64,000 nt of DNA from Micromonospora inositola (lineage in GTDB: Bacteria > Actinomycetota > Actinomycetes > Mycobacteriales > Micromonosporaceae). Position numbers and translations under genes: made by a program. Below are positions 54,497 through 63,484 of this stretch, piece by piece (positions within the stretch are counted from its first letter, which is position 1; each line of letters opens with the position of its first letter). The stretch is from NCBI RefSeq assembly GCF_900090285.1, contig NZ_LT607754.1, forward strand, positions 558,001-622,000, given 5' to 3'. The notes below the pieces were generated by a model. The model was not told the DNA's origin and searched no databases. It worked only from the letters and a program-made list of their open reading frames with translations.

Positions 54497-55135
54497 GTGG
54501 AACCCGATGAACAGGAACTCGGCGACGAGATCAGCGCCTTCGTCCGGCGTCAGATCGCGCACCGCCTGGTCCGGGCCGTACGCGCCACGCGACGGCGCCC
54601 AGTCCGCCGTCCGGCTGACCGCCCTGCACCTGCCCTGGATGCCCGCCGACGCCCGGGTGCGGCTGTCCACCGACTCCGTGACCGTCACCGTCCGGCGTGA
54701 GGGTGACGCGCTGACCGGCGAGCACGACGACCGCGGCCGCCCCACCGCCACAGTGGGCCGGTACGACGGCATGGCCCTGCTGGGCCGGCCACCGACCACC
54801 ACCCCGGCCCCGCCGACTTCATCGAGGCCAGCTACGACCACGCCACCGGCCACGGCAACTCGGTGGCGCTGGAGGCGGCGGAGGCCGCCGCGATCGCGCA
54901 CCGGCTGCAGCCGCACACCCGCGACTTCCTCTCCTGTGTCGGCCGCTCCGGTGGCGTGGTGCAGATGTGCTGGCAGGGGGACCGGCGCTGGCTCGAGACG
55001 CCGCACCCGGAAACGGCCACCGCGACCGGCCAGCACGTCACCCTCGCCGAGGCCGAGCAGATGATCACCATCCTGGCGACCGAGGACCGGGTCGCCGTCG
55101 ACGAACTCGGCGACGTCGTGACCAAGCCCTGGTAG
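54497..55135 (+). pseudogene. Hypothetical soluble protein with two frameshifts
   Basis: Three consecutive pieces in alternating frames read as one protein: EPDEQELGDEISAFVRRQIA (54497 to about 54570), APRDGAQSAVRLTALHLPWM through GRYDGMALLG (about 54571-54783), and DFIEASYDHATGHGNSVALE through FLSCVGRSGGVVQMCWQGDR to the stop at 55135. Shifts are near 54570 and 54785. No family recognised. The last piece alone could be translated as a 90-residue protein from GTG 54863. Confidence 0.45.
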
Positions 55136-55193
55136 GGAGCGAGCTGACGGTATGGCCGTCGTCACACCCCGCAACCGGACAGGGGCCTCCTGG

Positions 55194-55874
55194 TCAGAGG
55201 TCGATCACCGTGAGCCACTCCCCGCCCCGGACGGCGCGGTAGCCGTACTTCTCGTGCAGGGTCTGGATCACCGTGGGCAGGTGAGCCGCCCCGTAGACCA
55301 CCGCGACCCGGATCGCCTCGCCGTGGCGGACGTCGTGGATCCGGGCCAGCTCGGCGACGAGTTCGTCGTCCCGGTCGTTCAGCAGCGGCTTCTGCAGGAA
55401 ACGCAGGAAGAGCCGGGGGTCGCTGTCGTCGCTCGCCTCGTACCCGCGCCGCAACAGCTGACCCCGGCCGCCGACGGCCGCCATCACGGTGAGCACGGGG
55501 ACGAGCAGGATCACGTCCAGCCAGCCCCACCACGACAGCCGGTCCCGTCGCCCGGGGCCGGTCAGCCGCTCCGGCCACACCACCGGTACGCCGAGCGCCC
55601 GGTAGTCGATGTCCTGGTGTACGAGCCCGCTCGCGCCATGCTGCTGGGTCAGCCGGAAGGCGATCGCGTACGCCAGCCCGGTGCTGCTCGGACCGTCGTA
55701 GCCCTCGGCCACGATCAGGTCGCACTCCGCGAGCCGGCGTGCCACCTGCCGGTAGAAGGACGGCAGCCCGAAGTGGACCATCGGGAAGAGCACGATCCGC
55801 ATCGGTGACCCGGACCGGGCCAGGGTGATCACGGCGGATCGCAGCCCCAGCTCGCTGACCTCGGTGATCTGCAC
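55194..55874 (-). CDS. Hypothetical protein, weak TraB/GumN-like pattern, 226 aa
   Basis: The GTG at 55874 has the strong site GGGGAGGGGTGG ahead; an upstream GTG at 55928 lacks one. MRIVLFPMVHFGLPSFYRQV with RRLAECDLIVAEGYDG near the N-terminus and VAVVYGAAHLPTVIQTLHEK near the C-terminus resemble the His motifs that open and close TraB/GumN/Tiki-type domains. A central hydrophobic stretch (DVILLVPVLTVMAAVGG) may be a membrane segment. Function unknown. Confidence 0.6.
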   Translation of the reverse strand: MQITEVSELGLRSAVITLARSGSPMRIVLFPMVHFGLPSFYRQVARRLAECDLIVAEGYDGPSSTGLAYAIAFRLTQQHGASGLVHQDIDYRALGVPVVWPERLTGPGRRDRLSWWGWLDVILLVPVLTVMAAVGGRGQLLRRGYEASDDSDPRLFLRFLQKPLLNDRDDELVAELARIHDVRHGEAIRVAVVYGAAHLPTVIQTLHEKYGYRAVRGGEWLTVIDL

Positions 55875-55983
55875 GCCACCCCTCCCCTCACCGAAGGTGG
55901 CGTCAGGGTAGGCGGGGCGGACAAGCACATCCGAGGCGACTCCCCGCGAGCCTACTGTCGCCCCTCAGTCAGCAAACTGCGGG

Positions 55984-57018
55984 TCAGCGTGCGAGCCGCT
56001 CCAGGGCAGCGGCTATCGCATCGTCGGTCGCGTCCGTTCGGACATGGCGGGTGACGACGCCGTCGGCGTTGACGAACACGATCACGCCTGCCTGCGCCGC
56101 ATCGACCTCGGCCATGTCGAAGAACCAGACTGCCGGCCGTGGGATCGCGGCGTAACCGACTGGAACGGGAACCTGGCCGGCCTCCTGCTCGATCTCTGCG
56201 ATCGGTGCCGGGGCCTCTTTGGACCCGAACGGCTTCCATACCAAACCGATGACGGCCGGCCGGGGACTGGCGCTCACCGCAAGGACGCGTTCAATCCCGG
56301 TGAGCACGTAGGGAACGTCACCGACCACGACCACGACCGGCTTGCCGAGATGCGCCGCCCAACGGAGCTCACCACCGCCGAGCTGGCCTACGGTGAAGTC
56401 AGGCACCCGCATGTCCCCGACCGGTTCCGATCCCTCGTCGGGCTCCATGCGACCGGTGTCGCCCGGGTTCTTCCCGCAGGCAGCTTCGACGACCTGCAGG
56501 GCCGCGGTGTCCGGCGGCGGAAGCGCCGCACGGGAAAGCTCCGCACCGACCTCGCGCAGCTGATCCGCCACGGCGATGGCGGTCGCCGTGTCATCACCGG
56601 TGACGCCGACGGTGACCAGCGAGTCACCGGTGAGCAGGACGAGCGCACCGCCAAAATGCAGCGCCGGGACGCCGCGGACCGGCGCCAGGCGGCTGCAACC
56701 GACGGCCATACTCCACGCAGCCGGGTCGAGCGGTTGATTAATGACCTCGAGCGGGGGCGAACACCCGTCGACGACCGCGAGACATGTCCCGTAGATCGCG
56801 CCGACCCGCCCGGTTTCGTCCGCGCCCACTTCGGTCAGCGGCCAATCACGGAACCGCGGGCCGAGGTAGTAGACCGGCCGCCCAGCCTCGGCGGCGATCT
56901 GGCTGAGGCGCTCCTCAACTTGCTCAGGCTCGCGTGACGTGCCGGTCCCGCAACCGGCACCTGCAAACATCAACACGGCGATCAGCCAGATCGGCAGCGC
57001 CCGCCGACGCACCGTCAC
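55984..57018 (-). CDS. Lipoprotein with degenerate thioredoxin/redoxin-like domain, 344 aa
   Basis: GTG 57018 starts a signal peptide with lipobox GAGC (LPIWLIAVLMFAGAGC). The N-terminal half is specific to this protein. The C-terminal half (from about residue 195) reads VPDFTVGQLGGGELRWAAHL, GKPVVVVVGD and IVFVNADGVVTRHVRTDATD, the layout of AhpC/TlpA-type redoxins. The usual W-C-x-x-C after the GKP-strand is replaced by VGDVPYVLTG, so no redox Cys is present. Only four Cys in the mature part (GTCLAV, DGCSPP, VGCSRL, AACGKN). Confidence 0.7.
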   Translation of the reverse strand: MTVRRRALPIWLIAVLMFAGAGCGTGTSREPEQVEERLSQIAAEAGRPVYYLGPRFRDWPLTEVGADETGRVGAIYGTCLAVVDGCSPPLEVINQPLDPAAWSMAVGCSRLAPVRGVPALHFGGALVLLTGDSLVTVGVTGDDTATAIAVADQLREVGAELSRAALPPPDTAALQVVEAACGKNPGDTGRMEPDEGSEPVGDMRVPDFTVGQLGGGELRWAAHLGKPVVVVVGDVPYVLTGIERVLAVSASPRPAVIGLVWKPFGSKEAPAPIAEIEQEAGQVPVPVGYAAIPRPAVWFFDMAEVDAAQAGVIVFVNADGVVTRHVRTDATDDAIAAALERLAR

Positions 57019-57152
57019 ATACCCAATGTATGACCACCCGCGGGTGCCTGGAAGGACCGGGAAGGCTGGCGACTCATGTCGTAGTTGACGCATGCTGGAC
57101 AGGACTTGGAAAAAAGCGACGAGCTCATACGCCGGAAGGTCCACTGGACGGG

Positions 57153-58672
57153 CACCTAGTGCGGGTGTCCACTAACGTTCACCGGGTTTCCGGTGGGTGT
57201 CATGGATCCTCGCCGTGTGGGCGAGCGACTCCCCACCGGGTGGTGGGGCGGGCCTCCGCGGGCCAACTGATCCTCGCGCCGCCCCGGGTGGGCGGCGGGG
57301 GTCACGTCGGGACCGGCCGGCACCGGGCAGGTGCCGGCCGGCTCGACGGTGCGTGACCACCTCCGGCAGCACAACCGCTGTCGGGGTGGTGGATCCGCCG
57401 CCCGGAACACGGGTGGCGATGCTGGCCGCCGCGACCAGGTCACGGTGACCGGAGAACGCGCAGTGCGGGCAGGACAACGTCCGCCCACGAGGTTTCGGCA
57501 CCCGCCTGTGGCAGGCGGGACAGGTGGAGGACGTGCCACGTTCGTCGACCAGCCGGACGGTGATGCCGGCGAGGGTGGCCTTGTCGGTGAGGACCTGCAG
57601 GAGCCGGCCGATCTGCCACTGCCGCAACCGCAGGTTGTGCCGCCGCCCAGCAGGAATGTCGAGCACGCCGCGGGGGTCGCCGACGTGCAGGACACCGACC
57701 CGCTGCCGCACCGCCCACGAGACGACCGTGCGGGCGGCTTCGTGCTGGGCCTGACGCACCCGCCGCCGGTGCCTACCCTGCACCAGGCGGGCCCGACGGC
57801 GGTACTGCCGCCACCGGCGTGACCCCTTCTGACCCGGCTTCGGCGCCCGCCGGGCCACGGCACGGCGGCGGCCCTTGGTGTCGGCCAGGTGCATGCGGTG
57901 TTCGGCGCGGATCGCCCGCCCCGACACCAGCAGCCCTTCGCCGTCGGGGCCGGCCACGGCGTAGGGGTGGATGATCCCCAGGTCCACCCCGGCGACCCGG
58001 CCCGGATCCGGTTGTTCACCGGGCGGGTAGACCGCCACCGGCACCTCGGCGGTCACGTCGAGGAACAGCCGGCCGCCTTCACGCAGCAGGGTGATCGAGC
58101 GGACCTGCTCGGCCGGGTACGGCACCTCCCTGGCCAGGCGCACCCACAACGGCGCACCGCCTTTGGCGGTCGGGATCCGGACCCGCCGGCCGTCGAGGGT
58201 GAACGTGCCGTGATACCAGCGCACCGGCACCAACGCCCGCCGACGACGCGGGAACCGCGCCGACAGGTCACCGGCTGTGCGGCGTTTCGCCGCCGCGAAC
58301 CACGCGTCGGAGAACCGGCGCAACACCGACCGGGCACCCGTGGAGTCCAGGTCGGCGAACGTGCCCGGCCCCGACGCGGCCAGCTCGCGGCACAATTCCT
58401 GATAGCCGACCAGGGGCGCGTCGTGGCGGCGGCGCCGCCACGCGTTGACCTCCAGCACACACGCCCACACGTCACCGGCCGAGCGCAGCAGCCCGAAACA
58501 CCGCCTCCGCTGCCCAGACGTCACCCGCACAGCAACCCGGGCCGTGCGATGTACGACCCGCGAAGCGGCGGGATCCCGACGGCGAGGCACGAACCGAAGC
58601 CAACACCATCCCTACGACATTGTCGCAACCCCGACCAACCCGGCCAACGTTTGTGGTCACCGCACTAGCTAG
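57153..58672. mobile_element. TnpB-only element bounded by imperfect inverted repeats
   Basis: The left end read in reverse, AACGTTAGTGGACACCCGCA, and the right end AACGTTTGTGGTCACCGCAC match over about 23 positions (two substitutions and one gap), both continuing to CTAG. They lie just outside the tnpB coding region (left end at 57153-57179, right end at 58646-58672), in inverted orientation. IS605/IS607 relatives normally lack inverted terminal repeats. No TnpA or serine recombinase gene is present and no clear target duplication was seen. Confidence 0.5.
57172..58590 (-). CDS. tnpB: TnpB-family RNA-guided nuclease-like protein, 472 aa
   Basis: RuvC-I VAGVDLGIIHPYAVAGPDGE (catalytic Asp), RuvC-II region LHVGDPRGVLDIPAG, Glu in VRLVDERGTSSTCPACHRR, zinc ribbon CPAC...CPHC, and RuvC-III FSGHRDLVAAASIATRV (Asp). 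The canonical RuvC-II Glu is absent (GD instead of ED). An 80-residue Arg/Pro-rich tail follows RuvC-III and overlaps DNA where an omega-RNA would be encoded. GTG start at 58590; later GTGs are possible. It reads leftward, flanked by inverted repeats. Confidence 0.88.
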   Translation of the reverse strand: MPRRRDPAASRVVHRTARVAVRVTSGQRRRCFGLLRSAGDVWACVLEVNAWRRRRHDAPLVGYQELCRELAASGPGTFADLDSTGARSVLRRFSDAWFAAAKRRTAGDLSARFPRRRRALVPVRWYHGTFTLDGRRVRIPTAKGGAPLWVRLAREVPYPAEQVRSITLLREGGRLFLDVTAEVPVAVYPPGEQPDPGRVAGVDLGIIHPYAVAGPDGEGLLVSGRAIRAEHRMHLADTKGRRRAVARRAPKPGQKGSRRWRQYRRRARLVQGRHRRRVRQAQHEAARTVVSWAVRQRVGVLHVGDPRGVLDIPAGRRHNLRLRQWQIGRLLQVLTDKATLAGITVRLVDERGTSSTCPACHRRVPKPRGRTLSCPHCAFSGHRDLVAAASIATRVPGGGSTTPTAVVLPEVVTHRRAGRHLPGAGRSRRDPRRPPGAARGSVGPRRPAPPPGGESLAHTARIHDTHRKPGER

Positions 58673-58714
58673 GCCCTGACCGCGAGCACCGGGACGTGGG
58701 CTTCCAACGGGGTG

Positions 58715-59332
58715 TCAGGCCGCGGGCGGCAGCACCTTTGCGACCAGCTTGGCCAGCTCGCGCAGCGCCTTGCCACGGTGACTGACCGCGTCCTTCTCCT
58801 CGGGCGTCAGCTCCGCGTTGGTCCGCTGCTGCCCGTCGCCGAGGAAGATCGGGTCGTACCCGAAGCCGCCGTCGCCGCGCGGCGCGCGCAGCAGCCGGCC
58901 GGACTGGCGGCCGTCGACCAGGTGCTCCTTGCCGGTCGGCAGCACCAGCGCCACCGTGCAGACGAAGGAGGCGGCCCGATGCTCGTCCGGCAGGTCGGCG
59001 ATCTGGTCCAGCACCAGCTGGAGGTTGGCCAGGTCGTCGCCGTGCCGGCCGGCCCAGCGGGCGCTGAACACGCCCGGCATGCCGTTGAGCGCGTCGACGG
59101 CCAGCCCGGAGTCGTCGGCGATGGTCGGCAGGCCGGTCCGCCGGCAGCCCTCCCGCGCCTTGATCAGCGCGTTCTCGCCGAAGGTCAGGCCGGTCTCCGG
59201 CAGCTCCGGGTACTCCTCGACGTCGTCGAGGCCGAGCAGGGCGATCCGGTGCGCGCCGAGCGCGCCGTCGAGGATCCGCTGCAGCTCGACGAGCTTCTTC
59301 CGGTTCCGGGTGGCGAGGAGCACCTTGTTCAT
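58715..59332 (-). CDS. rdgB: XTP/dITP diphosphatase, 205 aa
   Basis: House-cleaning pyrophosphatase that removes ITP, dITP and [69 protein letters not shown] and SHRGKAL are the Ham1/RdgB signature blocks. The ATG overlaps the rph stop by 4 bp. Confidence 0.97.
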   Translation of the reverse strand: MNKVLLATRNRKKLVELQRILDGALGAHRIALLGLDDVEEYPELPETGLTFGENALIKAREGCRRTGLPTIADDSGLAVDALNGMPGVFSARWAGRHGDDLANLQLVLDQIADLPDEHRAASFVCTVALVLPTGKEHLVDGRQSGRLLRAPRGDGGFGYDPIFLGDGQQRTNAELTPEEKDAVSHRGKALRELAKLVAKVLPPAA

Positions 59333-60057
59333 GAGGTGAGCGCCTTCCGCTGTGCGTCGGCCAGCTCCAGGCAGCCCGCCACGCCCAGGTCGAGCAGGGC
59401 GTCGAGCTGCTCGCGGGCGAAGACCCCGGCCTCGCCCGTGCCCTGCACCTCGACGAAGTCGCCGGTGCCGGTGCAGACCACGTTCATGTCGACCTCGGCG
59501 GCCACGTCCTCTTCGTAGCAGAGGTCCAGCCGCGGCTCGCCGGCGATGATGCCCACGCTGACCGCGGCCACCGACCGGTGCATCACCTTCTCCGGCTTCC
59601 CGGCGAGGGCCTTGCGCTCGGCCAGCCAGTTCACCGCGTCGTGCAGCGCCACGTACGCCCCGGTGATCGCGGCGGTCCGGGTGCCGCCGTCGGCCTGGAG
59701 CACGTCGCAGTCCAGCACGACCGAGTTCTCGCCGAGCGCCTTGAGGTCGATGCAGGCCCGCAGGCTCCGGCCGATCAGCCGGGAGATCTCATGGGTACGC
59801 CCGCCGACGCGCCCCTTGACGCTCTCCCGGTCCGACCGGGTGTTGGTGGCCCGGGGCAGCATCGCGTACTCCGCGGTCACCCAGCCGAGGCCGGAACCCT
59901 TGCGCCAACGGGGCACCCCCTCGGTGACGCTCGCGGTGCAGAGCACCCGCGTCGCGCCGAACTCCACGAGGACCGAGCCCTCCGGGTGGGTGCTCCAGCC
60001 CCGGGTCAGGGTCACCGGTCGGAGTTGGTCGGGCCGCCGCCCGTCAGGTCGCGCCAT
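59329..60057 (-). CDS. rph: Ribonuclease PH, 242 aa
   Basis: Phosphorolytic 3'-5' exoribonuclease trimming tRNA 3' ends. [20 protein letters not shown] is the classic start; [40 protein letters not shown] and [20 protein letters not shown] are family blocks with the phosphate-binding residues. Coupled to rdgB (4-bp overlap), as in mycobacteria. Confidence 0.97.
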   Translation of the reverse strand: MARPDGRRPDQLRPVTLTRGWSTHPEGSVLVEFGATRVLCTASVTEGVPRWRKGSGLGWVTAEYAMLPRATNTRSDRESVKGRVGGRTHEISRLIGRSLRACIDLKALGENSVVLDCDVLQADGGTRTAAITGAYVALHDAVNWLAERKALAGKPEKVMHRSVAAVSVGIIAGEPRLDLCYEEDVAAEVDMNVVCTGTGDFVEVQGTGEAGVFAREQLDALLDLGVAGCLELADAQRKALTS

Positions 60058-60113
60058 GCCTGCACCTTATGCGGTGCCGTGATCGAACCGTCCCGCGGCG
60101 TGCCCGGGAAGGG

Positions 60114-61283
60114 TCAGGAGGCGGCGCTGACGTCGGACTGCGCATGCCCGGGCTCGACGCCGTGCGCCCGGAGGAAACCCGCGACCGCCGCGGGCCAGCC
60201 GAACTCCTCGGCCCGCCGGCGGGCCGCCGCCCGCCGGTCCGCCGCCGGGCGCTCCAGCAACCGCACGACCGCCGCGGCGATCGCCGCCGGGGTGCCGTAG
60301 GCGGCCAGCCCGGCCGGCCCGATCACCTCGGGCAGCGCGCTGGCCGCGTTGGCCACCACCGGCGTACCGCAGGCCAGCGCCTCCAGCCCCGCCAGCCCGA
60401 AGGTCTCCACCGGGCCGGGCGCGAGCACCACGTCCGCGCCGGCCAGCAACGCCGCCAGCGCGGTCCGGTCGGGCAGGAAGCCGGCGAAGTGCACCGGCAG
60501 GCCCGCCGACCGCCGCACCAGCGCGGCCCGCAGCGGCCCGTCGCCGACCATCACCAGCACCGCCGGTACGCCCGCCCGGCACAACCGGGCCAACGCGTCC
60601 ACCGCCAGCTCGGGCCGCTTCTCCACAGAAAGCCGGGCGCAGTGCACCAGCAGCACCTCGGTGGCGTCGGCGTACCGCTCGCGCAGCACCGGGTCGGCGC
60701 GGTCCGGATGGAACGTGGCGAGGTCGACGCCGAGCGGCACCAGCTCGACCCGGGGCGCGCCGAGCCGTTCGAACTCCTCCGCCGCCCACCGGGTGGTGCA
60801 GACGATCCGGTCGTACCGCCGGGCGGTCTCCCGGTTCAGCCGGTCGGCGACCCGGCGGGCCGGTCCGGCGGGCAGCCGCCACTGGCCGAGCAGGCCGGTC
60901 AGGCTCTCGTGGGAGACCATCACCGACGGCACGCCGCGCTCCCGGGCCCAGCGGCCGGTCCAGCGCAGGGTGCTCCGGTCGGAGACCTCGAGTCGGTCGG
61001 GGCCGAGGTCGGTCAGGACCGCCGCCAGCCGCCGCCGGTCGGTCAGCAGCCGGTATCCCCCACTGCCGGGGACGACCGGCCCGGGCAGGGTGACCACCCG
61101 CCCCCACGGCCGCCGGGTGTCGCCGTACCGCTCGCCGGGGACCACCAGCACCGGCTCGTGGCCCGCGGCCAGGTAGCCCTCGCCGAGGTGCCGCAGCGCG
61201 GTGCGGAGGCCGCCGGAGCGGCCGGTCACGAAGTTGGCCACCCGGACGATCCGCAGCGCCGGGCCGGCCGGTCGCCCGGTCAT
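60114..61283 (-). CDS. GT4 glycosyltransferase, probable mannosyltransferase, 389 aa
   Basis: GT-B fold. Acceptor domain begins RIVRVANFVTGRSGGLRTAL; donor domain has LLVHCARLSVEKRPELAVDA and the E-x7-E motif PVETFGLAGLEALACGTPVV. It resembles actinobacterial phosphatidylinositol/alpha-mannosyltransferases. ATG at 61283 overlaps the stop of the neighbouring paralogue (4 bp), so both are made together. Both sit between rph and the MBL gene, where mycobacteria have none. Confidence 0.88.
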   Translation of the reverse strand: MTGRPAGPALRIVRVANFVTGRSGGLRTALRHLGEGYLAAGHEPVLVVPGERYGDTRRPWGRVVTLPGPVVPGSGGYRLLTDRRRLAAVLTDLGPDRLEVSDRSTLRWTGRWARERGVPSVMVSHESLTGLLGQWRLPAGPARRVADRLNRETARRYDRIVCTTRWAAEEFERLGAPRVELVPLGVDLATFHPDRADPVLRERYADATEVLLVHCARLSVEKRPELAVDALARLCRAGVPAVLVMVGDGPLRAALVRRSAGLPVHFAGFLPDRTALAALLAGADVVLAPGPVETFGLAGLEALACGTPVVANAASALPEVIGPAGLAAYGTPAAIAAAVVRLLERPAADRRAAARRRAEEFGWPAAVAGFLRAHGVEPGHAQSDVSAAS

Positions 61284-62422
61284 CCGAGCGCCGGCAGGCC
61301 GGCGGCCGGCGCGCCGGCCTGCACTGCCCGGTAGTGGCCGATCAGCTCGTCGCCCACCGCGCTCCAGGTGCGCCGGCCGACCGCGGCGCGGGCGGCCAGG
61401 CCGTACGCAGCCCGGCGGGCGGGGTCGGCGACGAGCTCCGCCACGGCGGCGGCCAGCGCGTCCCCGTCGGCGGGCGGGACCAGCAGCCCGGTCACCCCGG
61501 ACTCGACCAGGTCCACCGGCCCGCCGCTGGCCGGCGCGACCACCGGCACCCCGCTGGCGGCGGCCTCCTGGAGGGTCTGGCCGAAGGTCTCGTGCGGACC
61601 GGTGTGCACGAATACGTCGAGGCTGGCGTAGAGCCGGGCCAGCGCCTCGCCGTGCTGGACGCCGAGGAAACGCACCGCCGGCAGGGCCCGCTCGAGCTGC
61701 CGACGGGCCGGTCCGTCGCCGGCCACCACGACCCGCACACCGGGCAGCGCAGTGGTCGCCGCCAGCAGCTCGACCCGCTTCTCCGGGGCCAGCCGTCCCA
61801 CGTAGCCGACCAGCACGGCACCGTCCGGTGCCAGCGCCCGCCGCAGCGAATCACAGCGCCTGGCCGGGTGGAAGCGTTCGGCGTCGACGCCCCGGCGCCA
61901 GAGCCAGATCCGCTGCACCCCGTTGGCGATCAGGTCGGCGGCGGCCCGGGTGGAGGGCGCGAGCGTACGCTGCGCCGAGTTGTGGATCTCCCGCAGCCGC
62001 CGCCAGGCGGCCGCCTCGCCCCACCCCACCCGGTACGCCCGGGCGTAGGAGGCGACGTCGGTCTGGTACACGGCGACGGTGGGCAGCCCGTGCCGGGTGG
62101 CCAGGGAGGCGCCGGCCGCGCCGAGGACGAACGGGCTGGCCAGGTGGACGACGTCCGGCTCGTGGCCGAGCAGCGCGCCGGCCAGCCGGGCGCTGGGCAC
62201 GCCGAGCCGGAAGCCCTGGTACCGCGGGATCGGCACGCTGGGGATGCGCACCACCGGGTACGGCAGCCGGTCGGCCGCCCGGCCTCGCGCGCCGGCCGGC
62301 GCCGGCGCGATGACCAACGGCTCGTGCCCCCGCGCCACCAGGTGCTCCGCGGTCCGGACGACGGAGTGCGCCACGCCGTTGACGTCCGGCGGGAACGACT
62401 CGGTCACGATGGCGATCCGCAT
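61280..62422 (-). CDS. GT4 GDP-mannose-dependent alpha-mannosyltransferase-like (MgtA-like), 380 aa
   Basis: Starts MRIAIVTESFPPDVNGVAHS, the N-terminal signature of the MgtA/Rv0557 and PimB' group. Donor-site blocks are VGYVGRLAPEKRVELLAATT and HETFGQTLQEAAASGVPVVA. The family transfers mannose from GDP-mannose to glycolipid or glucuronyl-diacylglycerol acceptors at the inner membrane face. The acceptor here is unknown. Confidence 0.9.
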   Translation of the reverse strand: MRIAIVTESFPPDVNGVAHSVVRTAEHLVARGHEPLVIAPAPAGARGRAADRLPYPVVRIPSVPIPRYQGFRLGVPSARLAGALLGHEPDVVHLASPFVLGAAGASLATRHGLPTVAVYQTDVASYARAYRVGWGEAAAWRRLREIHNSAQRTLAPSTRAAADLIANGVQRIWLWRRGVDAERFHPARRCDSLRRALAPDGAVLVGYVGRLAPEKRVELLAATTALPGVRVVVAGDGPARRQLERALPAVRFLGVQHGEALARLYASLDVFVHTGPHETFGQTLQEAAASGVPVVAPASGGPVDLVESGVTGLLVPPADGDALAAAVAELVADPARRAAYGLAARAAVGRRTWSAVGDELIGHYRAVQAGAPAAGLPALG

Positions 62423-62513
62423 GGCCCGAGGGTGAAGGCCGCACCGGAGCGGCAGGCGACCGGCCGCTGACCGGCCGGCAAACAGTACGGCAACCCGGCG
62501 CGCCGGGCGACGG

Positions 62514-63260
62514 TCAGACGTCGTAGCAGGCGCCGGGTCGGACCACCTCGAGGGGACCGGTGTACGCGACGGCGGCCGACTCCAGGGTGTGGGCCTCGCT
62601 GCCCCAGGCCGCCACCAGGTGGGTGAGCAGCAGCCGGCCGGCGCCCGCCTTGGTCGCCACCTCGCCGGCCTCCCGGCCGGTGAGGTGCAGGTCCGGCGGG
62701 TTCTCCACGCCGTCGAGGTAGCTGGCCTCGCAGAGGAAGAGGTCGGCGCCCTGGGCGAGCCGCAGCAACGCGTCGCAGAGGGCGGTGTCCGAGGAGTAGC
62801 AGAGCACCCGCCCGTCGTGCTCCAGCCGCACGCCGTAGGTCTCGATCGGATGGTTCATCCGCTCGACGGTCACGGTGAACGGGCCGATCGGGAAGGTGCC
62901 GGGCTGCAGGCCGTAGAACTGGTAGACGTCCTCGACGGTTCTGTCCGGCTGGTCGGAAGCGGCGGCAAGCCGGTCCGGCGCGCCGGCGGGCGCGTACACC
63001 GGCAGGGGCGGGTACGGCCCGTCGGGGGCGTACCGGCGCACCACCACGTACGACACCGCGTCGAGCATGTGGTCGCAGTGCAGATGGGTGAGGAGGATGG
63101 CGTCGGGGGCGTGCAGCCCGACGTAGCGCTGGAGCGTGGAGAGCGATCCCGAGCCGAAGTCGATCAGGAGCCGGAAGCCGTCCGCCTCCACCAGGTAGGC
63201 GGAGCAGGGGGATTCGGGGCCGGGGAAGCTGCCCGCGCAGCCGAGAACGGTCAGTCGCAT
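62514..63260 (-). CDS. MBL-fold phosphodiesterase (Rv1339-like), 248 aa
   Basis: Metallo-beta-lactamase fold of RNase Z type. The metal motif THLHCDHMLDAVSYVV (HxHxDH), YSSDTALCDALLRLA (Asp) and LLTHLVAAWG (His) are complete. The mycobacterial orthologue by sequence pattern and gene order, Rv1339, is reported to hydrolyse cAMP. It lies between cysM and the two mannosyltransferase genes; start ATG 63260. Confidence 0.92.
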   Translation of the reverse strand: MRLTVLGCAGSFPGPESPCSAYLVEADGFRLLIDFGSGSLSTLQRYVGLHAPDAILLTHLHCDHMLDAVSYVVVRRYAPDGPYPPLPVYAPAGAPDRLAAASDQPDRTVEDVYQFYGLQPGTFPIGPFTVTVERMNHPIETYGVRLEHDGRVLCYSSDTALCDALLRLAQGADLFLCEASYLDGVENPPDLHLTGREAGEVATKAGAGRLLLTHLVAAWGSEAHTLESAAVAYTGPLEVVRPGACYDV

Positions 63261-63444
63261 CCGGTCGTCCCGATGTCACGCCGAGTAGTCGACGCGCCGG
63301 CAACCGACCCGCCGATGATCTCTACCGACGCGTACGCCACGCTGCGCAGCCTACGCGTCGCCACTGCGGGTGAAGAATCATCTGCCGGAAGATGTCGTCA
63401 ACGTGACACCCGCACGCGTCTCGCGGCGGCCCGTGACGCAGAGT

Positions 63445-63471
63445 CGGCCGGCGGCAGGACGCCGCCGGCCG
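63445..63471 (-). terminator. Hairpin terminator after cysM
   Basis: An 11-bp perfect stem (CGGCCGGCGGC / GCCGCCGGCCG) with a 5-nt loop, 14 nt beyond the cysM stop in the direction of transcription. It separates cysM from the MBL gene. Confidence 0.75.
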
Positions 63472-63484
63472 GCCCCGTGGCCGT

